The position numbers and the translations under genes are program-made. The notes under the pieces are model-generated. The model was given only the letters and a program-made list of their open reading frames with translations. It was not told the origin of the DNA and ran no database searches. Positions 17,695 to 26,020 of a stretch of 37,711 nucleotides of DNA are shown in pieces. Source of the DNA: Cytophagales bacterium CG12_big_fil_rev_8_21_14_0_65_40_12 (GTDB taxonomy: Bacteria > Bacteroidota > Bacteroidia > Cytophagales > Cyclobacteriaceae); NCBI GenBank assembly GCA_002786855.1, contig PCUU01000090.1, positions 1 to 37,711 of the forward strand, written 5' to 3'. The first letter of the stretch is position 1. Each line of letters starts with the position of its first letter.

Positions 17695-17722
17695 CAACTC
17701 ATGCATAAGCCTAAGTCTAAAA

Positions 17723-18913
17723 ATGGTATCAGATAGAGTAAAGAATATGGCCGAATCGGCCACCTTAGCCATGGCCGCCAAAGCCCGCGAGCTAAAAGAA
17801 AAAGGAATCAACGTGATCAGCCTAAGCCTAGGCGAACCCGACTTTAAGACACCTCAACACATTCAGGACGGGGCAAAAGCAGCTATTGATGAAGGTAAAT
17901 ACTTTGCTTATCCTCCGGTGAATGGCTATTTAGACTTAAGGCAAGCCATTTCTAAAAAATTCAAAAACGAAAATAACCTCGATTACACCGCTGATCAGAT
18001 TGTGGTTTCAAATGGTGCCAAGCAATCTATTGCCAATATTTTCCTAGCCATACTCAATCCTGGAGATGAGGTAGTGGTATTTTCCCCATTCTGGGTAAGT
18101 TATTCTTCTCTGATCGAATTAGCGGAGGGAGTACCCGTTTTAGTAAAGGGCGGAATCGAGTCTGATTTTAAAGTAACTGCCTCGCAACTAGCCGCAGCAA
18201 TAACGCCAAAAACTAAAGCTATTATTTATTCTTCTCCATGTAACCCAACTGGTTCGGTATTCACACTAGAGGAATTGACAGAGATTGCTGAGGTAGTGAA
18301 GAAACATGATGACATCATCGTGATTGCCGATGAGATTTATGAGCACATCAATTACACCGGAGCGCATGCAAGTATTGGCGCGATCGAAGGCATGATTGAT
18401 CGCACAGTCACCGTAAACGGAATGGCCAAAGGTTTCGCCATGACAGGCTGGAGAGTAGGCTATATCGGTGCACCTACTTGGTTGGCGAAAGCTTGTAACA
18501 AAATTCAAGGACAAATTACTTCTGCGAACTGCAGCATTGCACAAAGAGCGGCATTGGTAGCCCTTACCACAGACCTTGGACCTACCAAGAAAATGGCTGA
18601 GGAATATTTGCGAAGAAGAGATTTAGTAAAAACATTACTCGATCAAGTGCCTGGTTTCAAATCAAATTTACCGACTGGTGCTTTTTACTTCTTCCCAGAT
18701 GTAAGCCAACTTTTTGGCAAGTCGGATGGCGAAACGGTGATTCACAATGCAGATGACTTATGCCTTTATTTATTGGATAAGGCTCAAGTTTCTTTAGTAA
18801 CGGGCGATGCGTTTGGGGATGAGAATTGTATTCGTATTTCTTATGCAGCTTCAGAAGAAGATTTAAGAGAAGCAATCACCAGAATTAAAGCAGCGGTAGC
18901 TAAACTTTCATAA
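17723..18913 (+). CDS. Class I/II pyridoxal-phosphate aminotransferase (aspartate aminotransferase type)
   Basis: 396 residues from ATG 17723 (MVSDRVKNMAESATLAM). A longer frame reaches 17663 but includes the promoter. Fold-type I motifs: ISLSLGEPDFKTPQHI, VSNGAKQSIANIF, SSPCNPTGSVF, VIADEIYEHI, and the PLP lysine in VNGMAKGFAMTGWRVGY. Substrate-binding Arg in RISYA near the C-terminus. This is the subgroup Ib of aspartate aminotransferases, some of which also act on prephenate. The gene overlaps rfaE1 by one base (TAATG), so the two are co-transcribed. Confidence 0.93.
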   Translation: MVSDRVKNMAESATLAMAAKARELKEKGINVISLSLGEPDFKTPQHIQDGAKAAIDEGKYFAYPPVNGYLDLRQAISKKFKNENNLDYTADQIVVSNGAKQSIANIFLAILNPGDEVVVFSPFWVSYSSLIELAEGVPVLVKGGIESDFKVTASQLAAAITPKTKAIIYSSPCNPTGSVFTLEELTEIAEVVKKHDDIIVIADEIYEHINYTGAHASIGAIEGMIDRTVTVNGMAKGFAMTGWRVGYIGAPTWLAKACNKIQGQITSANCSIAQRAALVALTTDLGPTKKMAEEYLRRRDLVKTLLDQVPGFKSNLPTGAFYFFPDVSQLFGKSDGETVIHNADDLCLYLLDKAQVSLVTGDAFGDENCIRISYAASEEDLREAITRIKAAVAKLS

Positions 18914-19908
18914 TGGCAATTTCAAACGTTAACGAACTTTTCGAGGCATTTTCGAAACTAAAAGTATTGGTAATTGGCGATGTAATGGTCGATTCCTATG
19001 TATGGGGAAAGGTATCCAGAATATCTCCAGAAGCGCCTGTACCTGTGGTTTTGGCCGAAAAGAAAGAGAAACGTTTAGGCGGTGCCGCCAATGTTGCACT
19101 CAACGTACAAGCCTTAGGTGCGACACCAATTCCATGTGCCATTGTTGGGGCTGATCTTAACGGTGAATTCTTTTTGAATAGACTAGAGGAAAAAGGAATT
19201 CCGAGCAAAGGAGTAATCACAAGCTCAGAGCGTGATACCACCGTAAAAGAGCGAATTCTATCTGGTGCTCATCAGATGTTGCGTGTCGACACCGAAACTG
19301 ACAAGCATTTAAGCCCAATTGAGCAAAAGAGTTTGCTTCATCACATCAAAAACCTATTGCCAGAATGTGATGTGGTTATTTTCGAAGATTACGATAAAGG
19401 GGTAATCAATCCTACCATCATTGCCGAAACCATAAGTGAAGCTACTCGATTGGGCATACCAACGGTGGTTGATCCCAAGAAACGCAACTTTATGGATTAC
19501 AAAGGCGCTACCCTTTTCAAACCAAACTTGAAGGAATTAAGAGAGGGTTTGGGAATTGAGGTAGATGCCAAAAACATGGACTCGATTCGTTCAGCAGTTG
19601 CGCTATTACAAACCAAGCTTGAAGCTAAAATGGTAATGGTCACGCTTTCGGAACATGGTGTATTTATCAAAGACAACGGGGACACCCATCTAATTCCAGC
19701 TCATATCCGTCAGATTTCAGATGTTTCTGGGGCTGGCGACACGGTAATCAGCGTAATGGCTTGTTGTATGGCGGTAGGTTTGAGTCCGCAAAAAGCAGCC
19801 GCCATTGCCAACCTAGCTGGTGGTTTAGTCTGCGAATATGTGGGCGTTGTGCCTATCAATCGTGAGGACTTGATGGAAGAAATTGAAGACAACGAAATCT
19901 TGAATTAA
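18913..19908 (+). CDS. rfaE1: D-glycero-beta-D-manno-heptose 7-phosphate kinase (RfaE1/HldE kinase domain)
   Basis: 331 residues, PfkB (ribokinase) fold. KVLVIGDVMVDSYVWGKVSRISPEAP-type sequence at residues 17-41, RLGGAANVALNVQALG and the catalytic anion hole DVSGAGDTVIS match the kinase half of HldE. It phosphorylates heptose 7-phosphate at C1 for ADP-heptose, a lipopolysaccharide core precursor. Only the kinase half is present; no nucleotidyltransferase (RfaE2) domain follows, so that step must be encoded elsewhere. It overlaps the aminotransferase by one base, and the cupin gene begins directly after its stop. Confidence 0.9.
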   Translation: MAISNVNELFEAFSKLKVLVIGDVMVDSYVWGKVSRISPEAPVPVVLAEKKEKRLGGAANVALNVQALGATPIPCAIVGADLNGEFFLNRLEEKGIPSKGVITSSERDTTVKERILSGAHQMLRVDTETDKHLSPIEQKSLLHHIKNLLPECDVVIFEDYDKGVINPTIIAETISEATRLGIPTVVDPKKRNFMDYKGATLFKPNLKELREGLGIEVDAKNMDSIRSAVALLQTKLEAKMVMVTLSEHGVFIKDNGDTHLIPAHIRQISDVSGAGDTVISVMACCMAVGLSPQKAAAIANLAGGLVCEYVGVVPINREDLMEEIEDNEILN

Positions 19909-20241
19909 ATGCCCTTTATCCACCTAAAAGACATTGCCGCCAAAGAATTACTTCCCGGATTTAAGGGGAAAATGGTTCATACAGAAAATATGACCTTGGC
20001 TTATTGGGAAATTAAATCAGGAAGTATTTTGCCTCCTCATTCGCATTTTCACGAACAAGTGGCTGCTCAAGTAATCTCTGGAGAATTCGAACTTACCCTG
20101 CAAGTCGAAACTAAGCTTATGAAAGCTGGAGATTTAGCCGTAATTCCATCGAATGAGCTACATTCTGGAAGGGCCATAACCGATTGTCAATTGTTAGATG
20201 TCTTTAGTCCGGTTAGAGAAGATTATAAGAGTAAAGAGTAG
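19909..20241 (+). CDS. Single-domain cupin protein
   Basis: 110 residues. The two cupin motifs are seen: PPHSHFHEQVAAQVISGEFEL (metal-binding His and Glu) and GDLAVIPSNELHSG with the fourth His. It is a small metal-binding beta-barrel without a predicted signal peptide. Cupins of this size have many roles (sugar isomerase, dioxygenase, ligand sensor), and none can be picked here. It has no gap to rfaE1, so it might relate to sugar metabolism; that is inference. Confidence 0.85.
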   Translation: MPFIHLKDIAAKELLPGFKGKMVHTENMTLAYWEIKSGSILPPHSHFHEQVAAQVISGEFELTLQVETKLMKAGDLAVIPSNELHSGRAITDCQLLDVFSPVREDYKSKE

Positions 20242-20244
20242 AGT

Positions 20245-20279
20245 GTATTGGGTAATGTGAATGTCTCACGACCCAATAC
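20245..20279. terminator. Hairpin between convergent cupin and M20 genes
   Basis: GTATTGGGT (20245-20253) pairs perfectly with ACCCAATAC (20271-20279); inside it GTGA (20257-20260) pairs with TCAC (20266-20269). No T-run follows, so it is a structured end or a bidirectional pause site more than a classical terminator. A second copy of the right arm, CCCAATACC at 20286-20294, could pair in its place. Confidence 0.55.
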
Positions 20280-20299
20280 CCTAAGCCCAATACCCGAAA
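20265..20299 (-). repeat. Heptad-periodic tract directly after the M20 gene stop
   Basis: Read on the minus strand, five 7-base units start at the base after the stop codon (20302-20300). Four of the five end in GGG and TATTGGG occurs twice (20292-20286 and 20278-20272). On the plus strand each of these four units begins CCC. See the matching finding with the tract at 35556-35590. Confidence 0.6.
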
Positions 20300-21616
20300 T
20301 TACTTTTTCAAATCAGCATAATCCACTACCATTCTGCTTAAAAGCTGAATTCCTGCAATCATTCCAGCATCATCTACATAAAAATCTGGGGTATGATGAG
20401 ACGCTTGTTTCTCATAATCTACACCACTTGGTGCGCCACCAATAAAGAAATATAAGCCAGGAATTTCCTCTTGGAAGAAAGAGAAATCTTCTGCACCCGT
20501 GATGGCGTTGATGTTTGAGTCTACGTTTGCAGCACCCAACACATCAATGAAAGTAGGCCCCATCATGGTTGTTAATTCTGGATTGTTGTAAGTGATTGGG
20601 TAACCCTTATCGATGGTTAGAATCGCTTCTGCTTCATTGCTTTCAGCTGTATTTTTTACAATGGTCTGGAAACGTTCGAAAAGTCTGCTTCTCATGCCAG
20701 CATCCAAAGTTCTGATGGTACCTACCAATGTCACTTCTTCGGGAATGATATTGCTACGCACTCCGCCTTCAATCTTTCCAAATGACAGCACTGCAGCTTG
20801 GGTAGTTAAAGGTAAACTACGACTCACGATTGTTTGCGCATTATTAATGATTTGCGCTGCAGTAACAATCGGGTCGATGCCTTGCCAAGGCGCAGAACCA
20901 TGCGCTTGTTTTCCTTTGATTTTAATCTCGAAGCTATTTACTGCTGCCATAATACCTGCAGAACGGTATTTAACCTTTCCAACTTCAGTTTGAGCATTGA
21001 TGTGCAACCCGAAGATCACATCCATATTTTTCACGACTCCTTCTTTCACCATCAACTCAGCGCCACCTTCTTCACCATCAGGAGCACCTTCTTCAGCAGG
21101 CTGAAAGACGAATTTGATTGTGCCTTTGATTTCAGATTTCACTTGAGAAAGTACTTCGGCCACCCCCATCAAAATTGCCACGTGCGTATCGTGACCACAA
21201 GCGTGCATTACTGGCACTTCCTGTCCATTGAACTCACCAATTGCTTTAGAAGCCCAAGGCAAATTTACTCGTTCTTTTACTGGCAAACCATCCATATCCG
21301 CACGTAATCCAATTACTGGACCTGGTTTTCCACCTTTTAAAATACCGATCACCCCTGTTTTAGCTACCCCTTCTTCTACTTCGATACCAAGACTTTTTAA
21401 ATGAGCTGTTATGTATTCAGCGGTCTTATATTCTCTGTTAGAGAGCTCAGGATTTTCATGAATATGGTGCCTCCATTCAATCACCTTCGGCTCAACCTTT
21501 TTAGAAAGCTCACTCAGCTTTTCTTTTAAAGAAGGTTTGGTTTCGTTTTTAAAAGTAAATGCTGAAAAGCATAGCGTTGCGAATGCAAGCAAAACGATAA
21601 TTGGGGTTTTCTTCAT
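20300..21616 (-). CDS. Secreted M20D amidohydrolase/peptidase
   Basis: 438 residues from ATG 21616; an in-frame TTG at 21643 lies in an inverted repeat and would add residues before the signal peptide. MKKTPIIVLLAFATLCFSAF is an N-terminal signal sequence, so the enzyme acts in the envelope. M20D metal motifs: GLRADMDGLP, MHACGHDTHVA, FQPAEEGAPDGEEGG and GLHIN; the dimerisation part includes GKQAHGSAPWQGIDP. Relatives hydrolyse N-acyl amino acids (hippurate hydrolase, N-acetyl-diaminopimelate deacetylase) or dipeptides. Substrate not determined. It lies between hemE and a convergent cupin gene. Confidence 0.92.
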   Translation of the reverse strand: MKKTPIIVLLAFATLCFSAFTFKNETKPSLKEKLSELSKKVEPKVIEWRHHIHENPELSNREYKTAEYITAHLKSLGIEVEEGVAKTGVIGILKGGKPGPVIGLRADMDGLPVKERVNLPWASKAIGEFNGQEVPVMHACGHDTHVAILMGVAEVLSQVKSEIKGTIKFVFQPAEEGAPDGEEGGAELMVKEGVVKNMDVIFGLHINAQTEVGKVKYRSAGIMAAVNSFEIKIKGKQAHGSAPWQGIDPIVTAAQIINNAQTIVSRSLPLTTQAAVLSFGKIEGGVRSNIIPEEVTLVGTIRTLDAGMRSRLFERFQTIVKNTAESNEAEAILTIDKGYPITYNNPELTTMMGPTFIDVLGAANVDSNINAITGAEDFSFFQEEIPGLYFFIGGAPSGVDYEKQASHHTPDFYVDDAGMIAGIQLLSRMVVDYADLKK

Positions 21617-21617
21617 G

Positions 21618-21644
21618 ATTGAGTTTGTTTTAAGGAAACTCAAT
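21618..21644 (-). promoter_or_regulatory. Inverted repeat at the M20 gene start
   Basis: ATTGAGTTT (21618-21626) and AAACTCAAT (21636-21644), nine perfect pairs with a 9-nt spacer, ending one base from the ATG (21616-21614). It can be an operator or a hairpin in the mRNA leader that affects ribosome access. Confidence 0.5.
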
Positions 21645-21735
21645 TAACACAATGAAAAGGAGATTTGAAAGCTAATGTCGTTTAGCATTTAGGTAATTGC
21701 CATACTCAGAAGTCTATCAAACCTAGGTTAGCTAT

Positions 21736-21754
21736 ACGCTTAGTGCCTAAGCGT
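21736..21754 (-). terminator. Hairpin across the hemE stop codon
   Basis: ACGCTTAG (21736-21743), 3-nt loop, CTAAGCGT (21747-21754): eight perfect pairs on the minus strand that span the hemE TAA (21742-21740). No T-run after it. Likely a 3'-end hairpin. Confidence 0.45.
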
Positions 21755-22780
21755 TTGGCTATACTCTTTCACGGTATTTACAAATACCTTCACCTTTTCA
21801 GGATCAATATCTGGGTAAACACCATGCCCAAGATTAGCGATGTGTCGGTTTGGGCCAAAGGCATCTAGCATTACTTTGGTAGCTTTTTCAACTTCGGCAT
21901 TTGTGCCATAAAGTGCACAAGGGTCAAGGTTGCCTTGAAGGGTTTTGTGCTCACCGATCAGCATTCTAGATTCGGCAATGTCCATATTCCAATCAAGACC
22001 GATTGTTTCGCAAGCTAGGTTAGCCATTGATTTTCGAGCGAAATAAGCTCCTTTGGCAAATACCGTTATAGGAACTTCATTAATGGCATCGCAAATTTGT
22101 TTGATGTACTTCAAGGAGAAGTCTTCGTATTGTTGAGGAGGTAAAATCCCCGCCCAAGAATCAAAAACCTGAACAATATCGGCACCTGCCGCAATCTGTG
22201 CTTTTAAATAGGCAATAGTACTTTCGGTAATCATCTCCAAAAGCTTCTCGGCCAAAGCAGGTTCGTTATAGAGCATTTTCCGTGCATTGGAGAAAGTCTT
22301 ACTTCCATGGCCTTCTACCATATAACAGAAGATTGTCCAAGGCGCACCAGCAAAACCGATCAAAGGCACGCGGCCAGCCAATTCTCTTTTTGTCACTTTA
22401 ATGGCATCAATCACGTAACCTAAATCCGTAGACGCATCTGCGATATTGAGTTTAGCCAAATCGGATTCCGACTTAACTACTTGAGGAAACCAAGGCCCTT
22501 TCTTTTCGATCATTTCGTAAGGCAAGCCCATGGCTTCGGGAATCACAAGAATATCCGAGAAGATAATGGCAGCATCAACTCCCAAAATATCAACTGGTTG
22601 GATGGTAACTTCAGCAGCCAAATCTGGGTTTTTCACCAATTCGATAAAGCCGCTCAAGCTATTGCGAACCGCACGATATTCAGGTAAAATTCTCCCAGCT
22701 TGGCGCATTAACCATACTGGAGTTCTTTCAGTCTTTTCGCCTCTGGCAGCACGTAAAATCAGATCGTTCTTCAATTCCAT
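21740..22780 (-). CDS. hemE: Uroporphyrinogen decarboxylase
   Basis: 346 residues. Removes four carboxyls from uroporphyrinogen III to form coproporphyrinogen III in haem synthesis. Hallmarks: [20 protein letters not shown] near the N-terminus (substrate-binding Arg), [16 protein letters not shown], the [19 protein letters not shown] block, QVFDSWAG and the C-terminal NLGHGVYP. The start is fixed by a -7 element ending 4 nt before the ATG, implying a nearly leaderless mRNA. hemC of the same pathway is at 3.8 kb, so the haem genes are scattered. Confidence 0.96.
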   Translation of the reverse strand: MELKNDLILRAARGEKTERTPVWLMRQAGRILPEYRAVRNSLSGFIELVKNPDLAAEVTIQPVDILGVDAAIIFSDILVIPEAMGLPYEMIEKKGPWFPQVVKSESDLAKLNIADASTDLGYVIDAIKVTKRELAGRVPLIGFAGAPWTIFCYMVEGHGSKTFSNARKMLYNEPALAEKLLEMITESTIAYLKAQIAAGADIVQVFDSWAGILPPQQYEDFSLKYIKQICDAINEVPITVFAKGAYFARKSMANLACETIGLDWNMDIAESRMLIGEHKTLQGNLDPCALYGTNAEVEKATKVMLDAFGPNRHIANLGHGVYPDIDPEKVKVFVNTVKEYSQTLRH

Positions 22781-22784
22781 GCCG

Positions 22785-22792
22785 CAAAGATA
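22785..22792 (-). promoter_or_regulatory. Promoter -7 element for hemE
   Basis: On the minus strand TATCTTTG (22792-22785) then CGGC and the hemE ATG. With the usual distance, transcription would begin at or within one or two bases of the A of ATG. The 15-mer TATCTTTGCGGCATG is identical at glyS. Confidence 0.65.
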
Positions 22793-22915
22793 GGCGAAGT
22801 TTAGTTTTAATCGTTTCGGTATTCAAGTGTTTATAACGATGCTGAGCTAGTAGGCAATCTTTTAAATATAATTATGGAATCATCTGGCTTTTTCAATCGT
22901 TTGCACAAAATGACT

Positions 22916-22923
22916 TAGCTTTG
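22916..22923 (+). promoter_or_regulatory. Promoter -7 element for the serine dehydratase gene
   Basis: TAGCTTTG matches TAnnTTTG, 16 nt before ATG 22940. A TTTG at 22900-22903 is too close (12 nt) to be a normal -33 element. Confidence 0.55.
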
Positions 22924-22939
22924 TCAAAATTTAACTGAA

Positions 22940-23839
22940 ATGAGCTTTCTTTTCGAGGATTTTAAAGGGTGGAAAACCTACTGTGAGTCACACAATGTTC
23001 AACTTTTCGAACCTGTGATTGAATATGAGGTACAGCAAAAACAACGCACCGAAGAATTCATTTGGGCAAATTTAGAAAATGCCTATAATGTGATGAAGGA
23101 TGCCGTCCAAACCGGCCTCACAGAAGATATGACCTCACGCTCGGGCATGATCAACAACGGAGCAAAAAAGGTGTACAATCATCCCGTAACGGTGCTTTCT
23201 AGAGAATTTCAAGTGCTGATCTCAAGAGCATTGGCTGCTAAAGAAGTTAATTCTTGTATGGGCAGAGTGGTGGCTGCACCCACGGCTGGAGCTTCGGGCA
23301 TTATCCCTGGCGTTTTAGTTACTTTTCAAGAGTTACATGATATTCCTGACCATAAAATTCACGAGGCATTGCTAGTCAGTGCAGGTATTGCTTTGATTAT
23401 GGAAAAGCGTGCTTCTATCGCTGGTGCTGTGGGCGGTTGTCAAGCTGAAACTGGCAGTGCAGCGGCTATGGCTTCTGGTGCAATTGTTTATTGCCTTGGT
23501 GGAACTATAGATCAAGTTTTTAATGCTGTGGCCATTACCATTCAATGCATGCTTGGATTGATTTGCGATCCAGTGGCTGGTCTTGTTGAAGTGCCTTGCG
23601 TAGTTCGAAATGCAAGTGCTGCGGCTATTGCGAATAGTTCTGCTCAAATTGCTTTGGCCAATGTGAATGCAGTAATTCCTGTAGATGAATGTGTTGAAGC
23701 TATGGGCGAAGTAGGTCAGAGTATGGAAACTCGCTATAAAGAAACCGCCATGGGCGGTTTAGCAGCAACGCTTACTGGTCAAGCCATCTCTAAAAGGGTG
23801 CTGATTCAGGATATTGAGATGTTGCCAGATGAGGAGTAA
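22940..23839 (+). CDS. sdaAA: L-serine dehydratase, iron-sulfur type, alpha subunit
   Basis: 299 residues. Converts L-serine to pyruvate and ammonia using a [4Fe-4S] cluster. Cluster and active-site sequences: CMGRVVAAPTAGASGIIPGV (near 102), GGCQAETGSAAAMA (near 164) and CDPVAGLVEVPC (near 208 and 219). Only the alpha domain is present; in many Bacteroidota the beta subunit is separate or fused, and I do not see it here. Promoter upstream, and the gene converges on the zeta partner ORF with 35 nt between. Confidence 0.92.
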   Translation: MSFLFEDFKGWKTYCESHNVQLFEPVIEYEVQQKQRTEEFIWANLENAYNVMKDAVQTGLTEDMTSRSGMINNGAKKVYNHPVTVLSREFQVLISRALAAKEVNSCMGRVVAAPTAGASGIIPGVLVTFQELHDIPDHKIHEALLVSAGIALIMEKRASIAGAVGGCQAETGSAAAMASGAIVYCLGGTIDQVFNAVAITIQCMLGLICDPVAGLVEVPCVVRNASAAAIANSSAQIALANVNAVIPVDECVEAMGEVGQSMETRYKETAMGGLAATLTGQAISKRVLIQDIEMLPDEE

Positions 23840-23874
23840 TCAGTATTTATGGTTGATCAGAAAAACTAGGTTAC

Positions 23875-24033
23875 TTAAAGATCTGAAGCCTTCACCTTGA
23901 CGATCTTTCCATCCTTCATAAAGACCAAAGTGCCTCCAGAAGCCTTTTTAGAAGCTAAAAGTCGCTCTTTTGTCAGTTTTAATCCTCTGACAACTTTGTC
24001 AGACAACTCCTCAGATTTAGTATTATTTTTCAT
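23875..24033 (-). CDS. Small ORF overlapping the zeta-like kinase gene (candidate antitoxin)
   Basis: 52 residues. Its ATG (24033-24031) lies inside the zeta-like gene, 11 nt overlap in another frame, so it is read from the same mRNA. The protein begins MKNNTKSEELSDKVVRGLKL, a charged helix, and ends with LVFMKDGKIVKVKASDL, a beta-hairpin-like end. It has no membrane segment. Short ORFs of this plan occur next to zeta-type kinases and may be their antitoxin or a regulator. Family not identified with certainty; the overlap is what I see, the role is inference. Confidence 0.7.
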   Translation of the reverse strand: MKNNTKSEELSDKVVRGLKLTKERLLASKKASGGTLVFMKDGKIVKVKASDL

Positions 24034-24604
24034 AGCAATTACGCTCTAAAGTTGACCAAATTTCATCATTAATCACAATCTGATTTTTGTGCTGATCACT
24101 CTTTGATATTAAATCGAAGTTGCCATATGAGTTGTCCATAAACATCCATTCGTCAACTTCATTTTGGTATAGTTGAAAGAAATTTCTTAACCCTCTATTG
24201 TACCTCCGCTCAATTATATCTTCTGGAATATTATGTCCTCCTTCACTTACTCGGACATTCACTCTTTCTTTTGCCAATTCAATGCTTTCGAGCCAAAAGA
24301 AGATTAAAATCACGTAATAGCCCTGTACTTTTGCTTTCTTGATTTTGCCAGCATAACTTCTGGTTGCTAAGGTGGTTTCAAAAGCAAAATCTACCTTGCG
24401 GGCGATCAAATCATCAATGCGCTCTAACATTATTCTCCCTGCCTCAATACCTGCCTTTTCTGGTTGGAATGGTGAGATGCCTCTGGCTATTTCATCAGCA
24501 TTAACAAATTCTTGGACATTTAATATTTCAGGGAGAATTGTAAATGAAGCGGTTGTTTTGCCTGCCCCATTACAACCAGCAATGATATAGAGCTTTGGTT
24601 TCAT
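24023..24604 (-). CDS. Zeta-toxin-like nucleotide kinase
   Basis: 193 residues. KLYIIAGCNGAGKTTASF has the Walker A motif at residues 10-17; VNADEIARGISP and FAFETTLATRSYAGKI are the substrate-binding segments of zeta-toxin and related P-loop kinases, and RVSEGGHNIPEDIIERRYNRG is the Arg-rich lid typical of this group. Zeta toxins phosphorylate UDP-N-acetylglucosamine and block cell-wall synthesis; chromosomal relatives may act on other substrates. It starts 16 nt after the small membrane protein gene and overlaps the 52-residue ORF. No epsilon-type antitoxin upstream. Confidence 0.87.
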   Translation of the reverse strand: MKPKLYIIAGCNGAGKTTASFTILPEILNVQEFVNADEIARGISPFQPEKAGIEAGRIMLERIDDLIARKVDFAFETTLATRSYAGKIKKAKVQGYYVILIFFWLESIELAKERVNVRVSEGGHNIPEDIIERRYNRGLRNFFQLYQNEVDEWMFMDNSYGNFDLISKSDQHKNQIVINDEIWSTLERNCYEK

Positions 24605-24620
24605 TCCTACTAAGATACAA

Positions 24621-25073
24621 TCAATTCGAATTAATCAAGCCCAAGTTAATCAACCAATCCACAGAGAAAGTCCATAAAACCGACCAGAACAAACCAAAAA
24701 TAAACATGTAGAAAAATACCTGCTTTCGCGGAGCACCTACTGTGGAGACCAACAATGAACCACCAATTGGAGACAATATCAATGGCGTCAAAAAACAAGT
24801 GCCAATGACGCCATATTTAGCCCAAATCCGGACCATTCGCCTACTTCGTGGGGAAAATTTTACCTGCTTTTTGATAAACAAAGGCAGCACATCCTTTTTA
24901 ATTTTTTCACCTAAAAATGAGAACAGCACCACACTCGTCATCAATCCTGCCATAGTAATCACAATGATCTCTACTGGGCTCATTCCAACTCCTGGACCTA
25001 ATAAAGGCGGTAAAATGGACTTGAGGCAGGCCAATAAATAAATACCTATATAAGTCAGAATTTTTTCCAGCAT
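24621..25073 (-). CDS. Small integral membrane protein, possibly the small multidrug-export family
   Basis: 150 residues with three to four hydrophobic segments: one at the N-terminus (IGIYLLACLKSILPPLLGPG), one near residues 35-55, and two near 88-145. The part RIWAKYGVIGTCFLTPLILSPIGGSLL resembles the Sm_multidrug_ex / DedA-like architecture (YGxxG, then xP(L/I)xxPxG), but I cannot confirm the family by eye. Its ATG lies 2 nt after the exchanger gene stop, so the two are co-transcribed and perhaps functionally linked. No function is assigned. Confidence 0.75.
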   Translation of the reverse strand: MLEKILTYIGIYLLACLKSILPPLLGPGVGMSPVEIIVITMAGLMTSVVLFSFLGEKIKKDVLPLFIKKQVKFSPRSRRMVRIWAKYGVIGTCFLTPLILSPIGGSLLVSTVGAPRKQVFFYMFIFGLFWSVLWTFSVDWLINLGLINSN

Positions 25074-25075
25074 AA

Positions 25076-26017
25076 CTATAACAAGAAGTACAGATAAGCA
25101 CCATAAGTTAGCAACAGCACTATGCCCGAAGGTGTTCCCAGTCTTCTACGGAAAACCATGAGCGGAAGAATGATGATGGTGATCCCTAACATCCAAGGAA
25201 AATCCGTTCGTAGTATTTCTGGATTAACCTTCAGTGGTTTAATGATGGCAGTAATCCCTATAATTGAGAAGATGTTGAAAATATTCGAGCCTAAAAGATT
25301 ACCTAAAGCCAAATCGGTTTCGCCCTTTCTGGCCGCAATCACAGATGTGAAAAGTTCGGGTAGACTCGTACCCAAAGCCAACACCGTCAACCCGATCACG
25401 CGTTGAGAAACTCCTGCATTCTCGGCAATAGTCTGTGCACCTTCAATAAACCAATCCGCACCAAAATAAAGACACAAAATTCCAAAGCACATTTGAAAAA
25501 CATCCTTGGTAATATGCCATCTAGTATTGGCGTCCTTGGGTTTTTCAAGACTGTCTTCTGCTCTGTTTTGCTTTTTTGTGGCTCGAATAAGCATAAAAAG
25601 GTACAGCAGCAAAAGAGCAAAAAGAATTATACCTTCGATTGAGCTGATCAAAAGATCATAACAAAAAACATATAGTAAAGCGGAAGAAAACAAGGTAATG
25701 GGCCAATCTCTTCTGGCACTGTCTTTCTTTATGGGTATTAGCCCTGCAAGAGCAGCCAATCCAAGGACCAATGTCAAATTCGAAATATTAGATCCCACAA
25801 CATTACCCAATGCAAAATCGGGTGAACCCTTTAAGGCTGAATTAAGGCTCACTAGTAATTCAGGAGCCGAGGTACCAAAAGCTACAACGGTAAGGCCAAC
25901 TACCAAAGGACTGATATTGAACCTTAAGGCTAGTTTGGAAGCCGCCTTTACCAACACTTCGCCACCAAGAATCAAGGTGACCAAACCAACAACAAGAATG
26001 AGAATATTTAAAAACAT
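25076..26017 (-). CDS. CaCA-family Na+/Ca2+-type exchanger (YrbG-like)
   Basis: 313 residues from ATG 26017; TTG 26020 is in frame but the ATG is more likely. The two alpha repeats that carry the ion sites are clear: VGLTVVAFGTSAPELLVS with GNVVGSNISN, and IGLTVLALGTSLPELFTS with GNLLGSNIFN. About ten membrane segments, with a short hydrophilic loop (residues 155-170) between halves. It exchanges Ca2+ (or K+/Ca2+) for Na+ across the inner membrane. It starts 3 nt after the upp stop and leads into the small membrane protein gene. Confidence 0.94.
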   Translation of the reverse strand: MFLNILILVVGLVTLILGGEVLVKAASKLALRFNISPLVVGLTVVAFGTSAPELLVSLNSALKGSPDFALGNVVGSNISNLTLVLGLAALAGLIPIKKDSARRDWPITLFSSALLYVFCYDLLISSIEGIILFALLLLYLFMLIRATKKQNRAEDSLEKPKDANTRWHITKDVFQMCFGILCLYFGADWFIEGAQTIAENAGVSQRVIGLTVLALGTSLPELFTSVIAARKGETDLALGNLLGSNIFNIFSIIGITAIIKPLKVNPEILRTDFPWMLGITIIILPLMVFRRRLGTPSGIVLLLTYGAYLYFLL

Positions 26018-26020
26018 CAA

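Noticed and set aside
17663..17722. Longer N-terminus for the aminotransferase
   Set aside because: This stretch holds the -33 and -7 promoter elements, and the protein homology starts at ATG 17723.
20265..20299. Heptad tracts as a CRISPR array
   Set aside because: Units are 7 nt with no spacers, and no cas gene is in the window.
20834..21307. Plus-strand ORF of 157 codons inside the M20 gene
   Set aside because: Opposite to a conserved metallopeptidase; no motif and no start signal.
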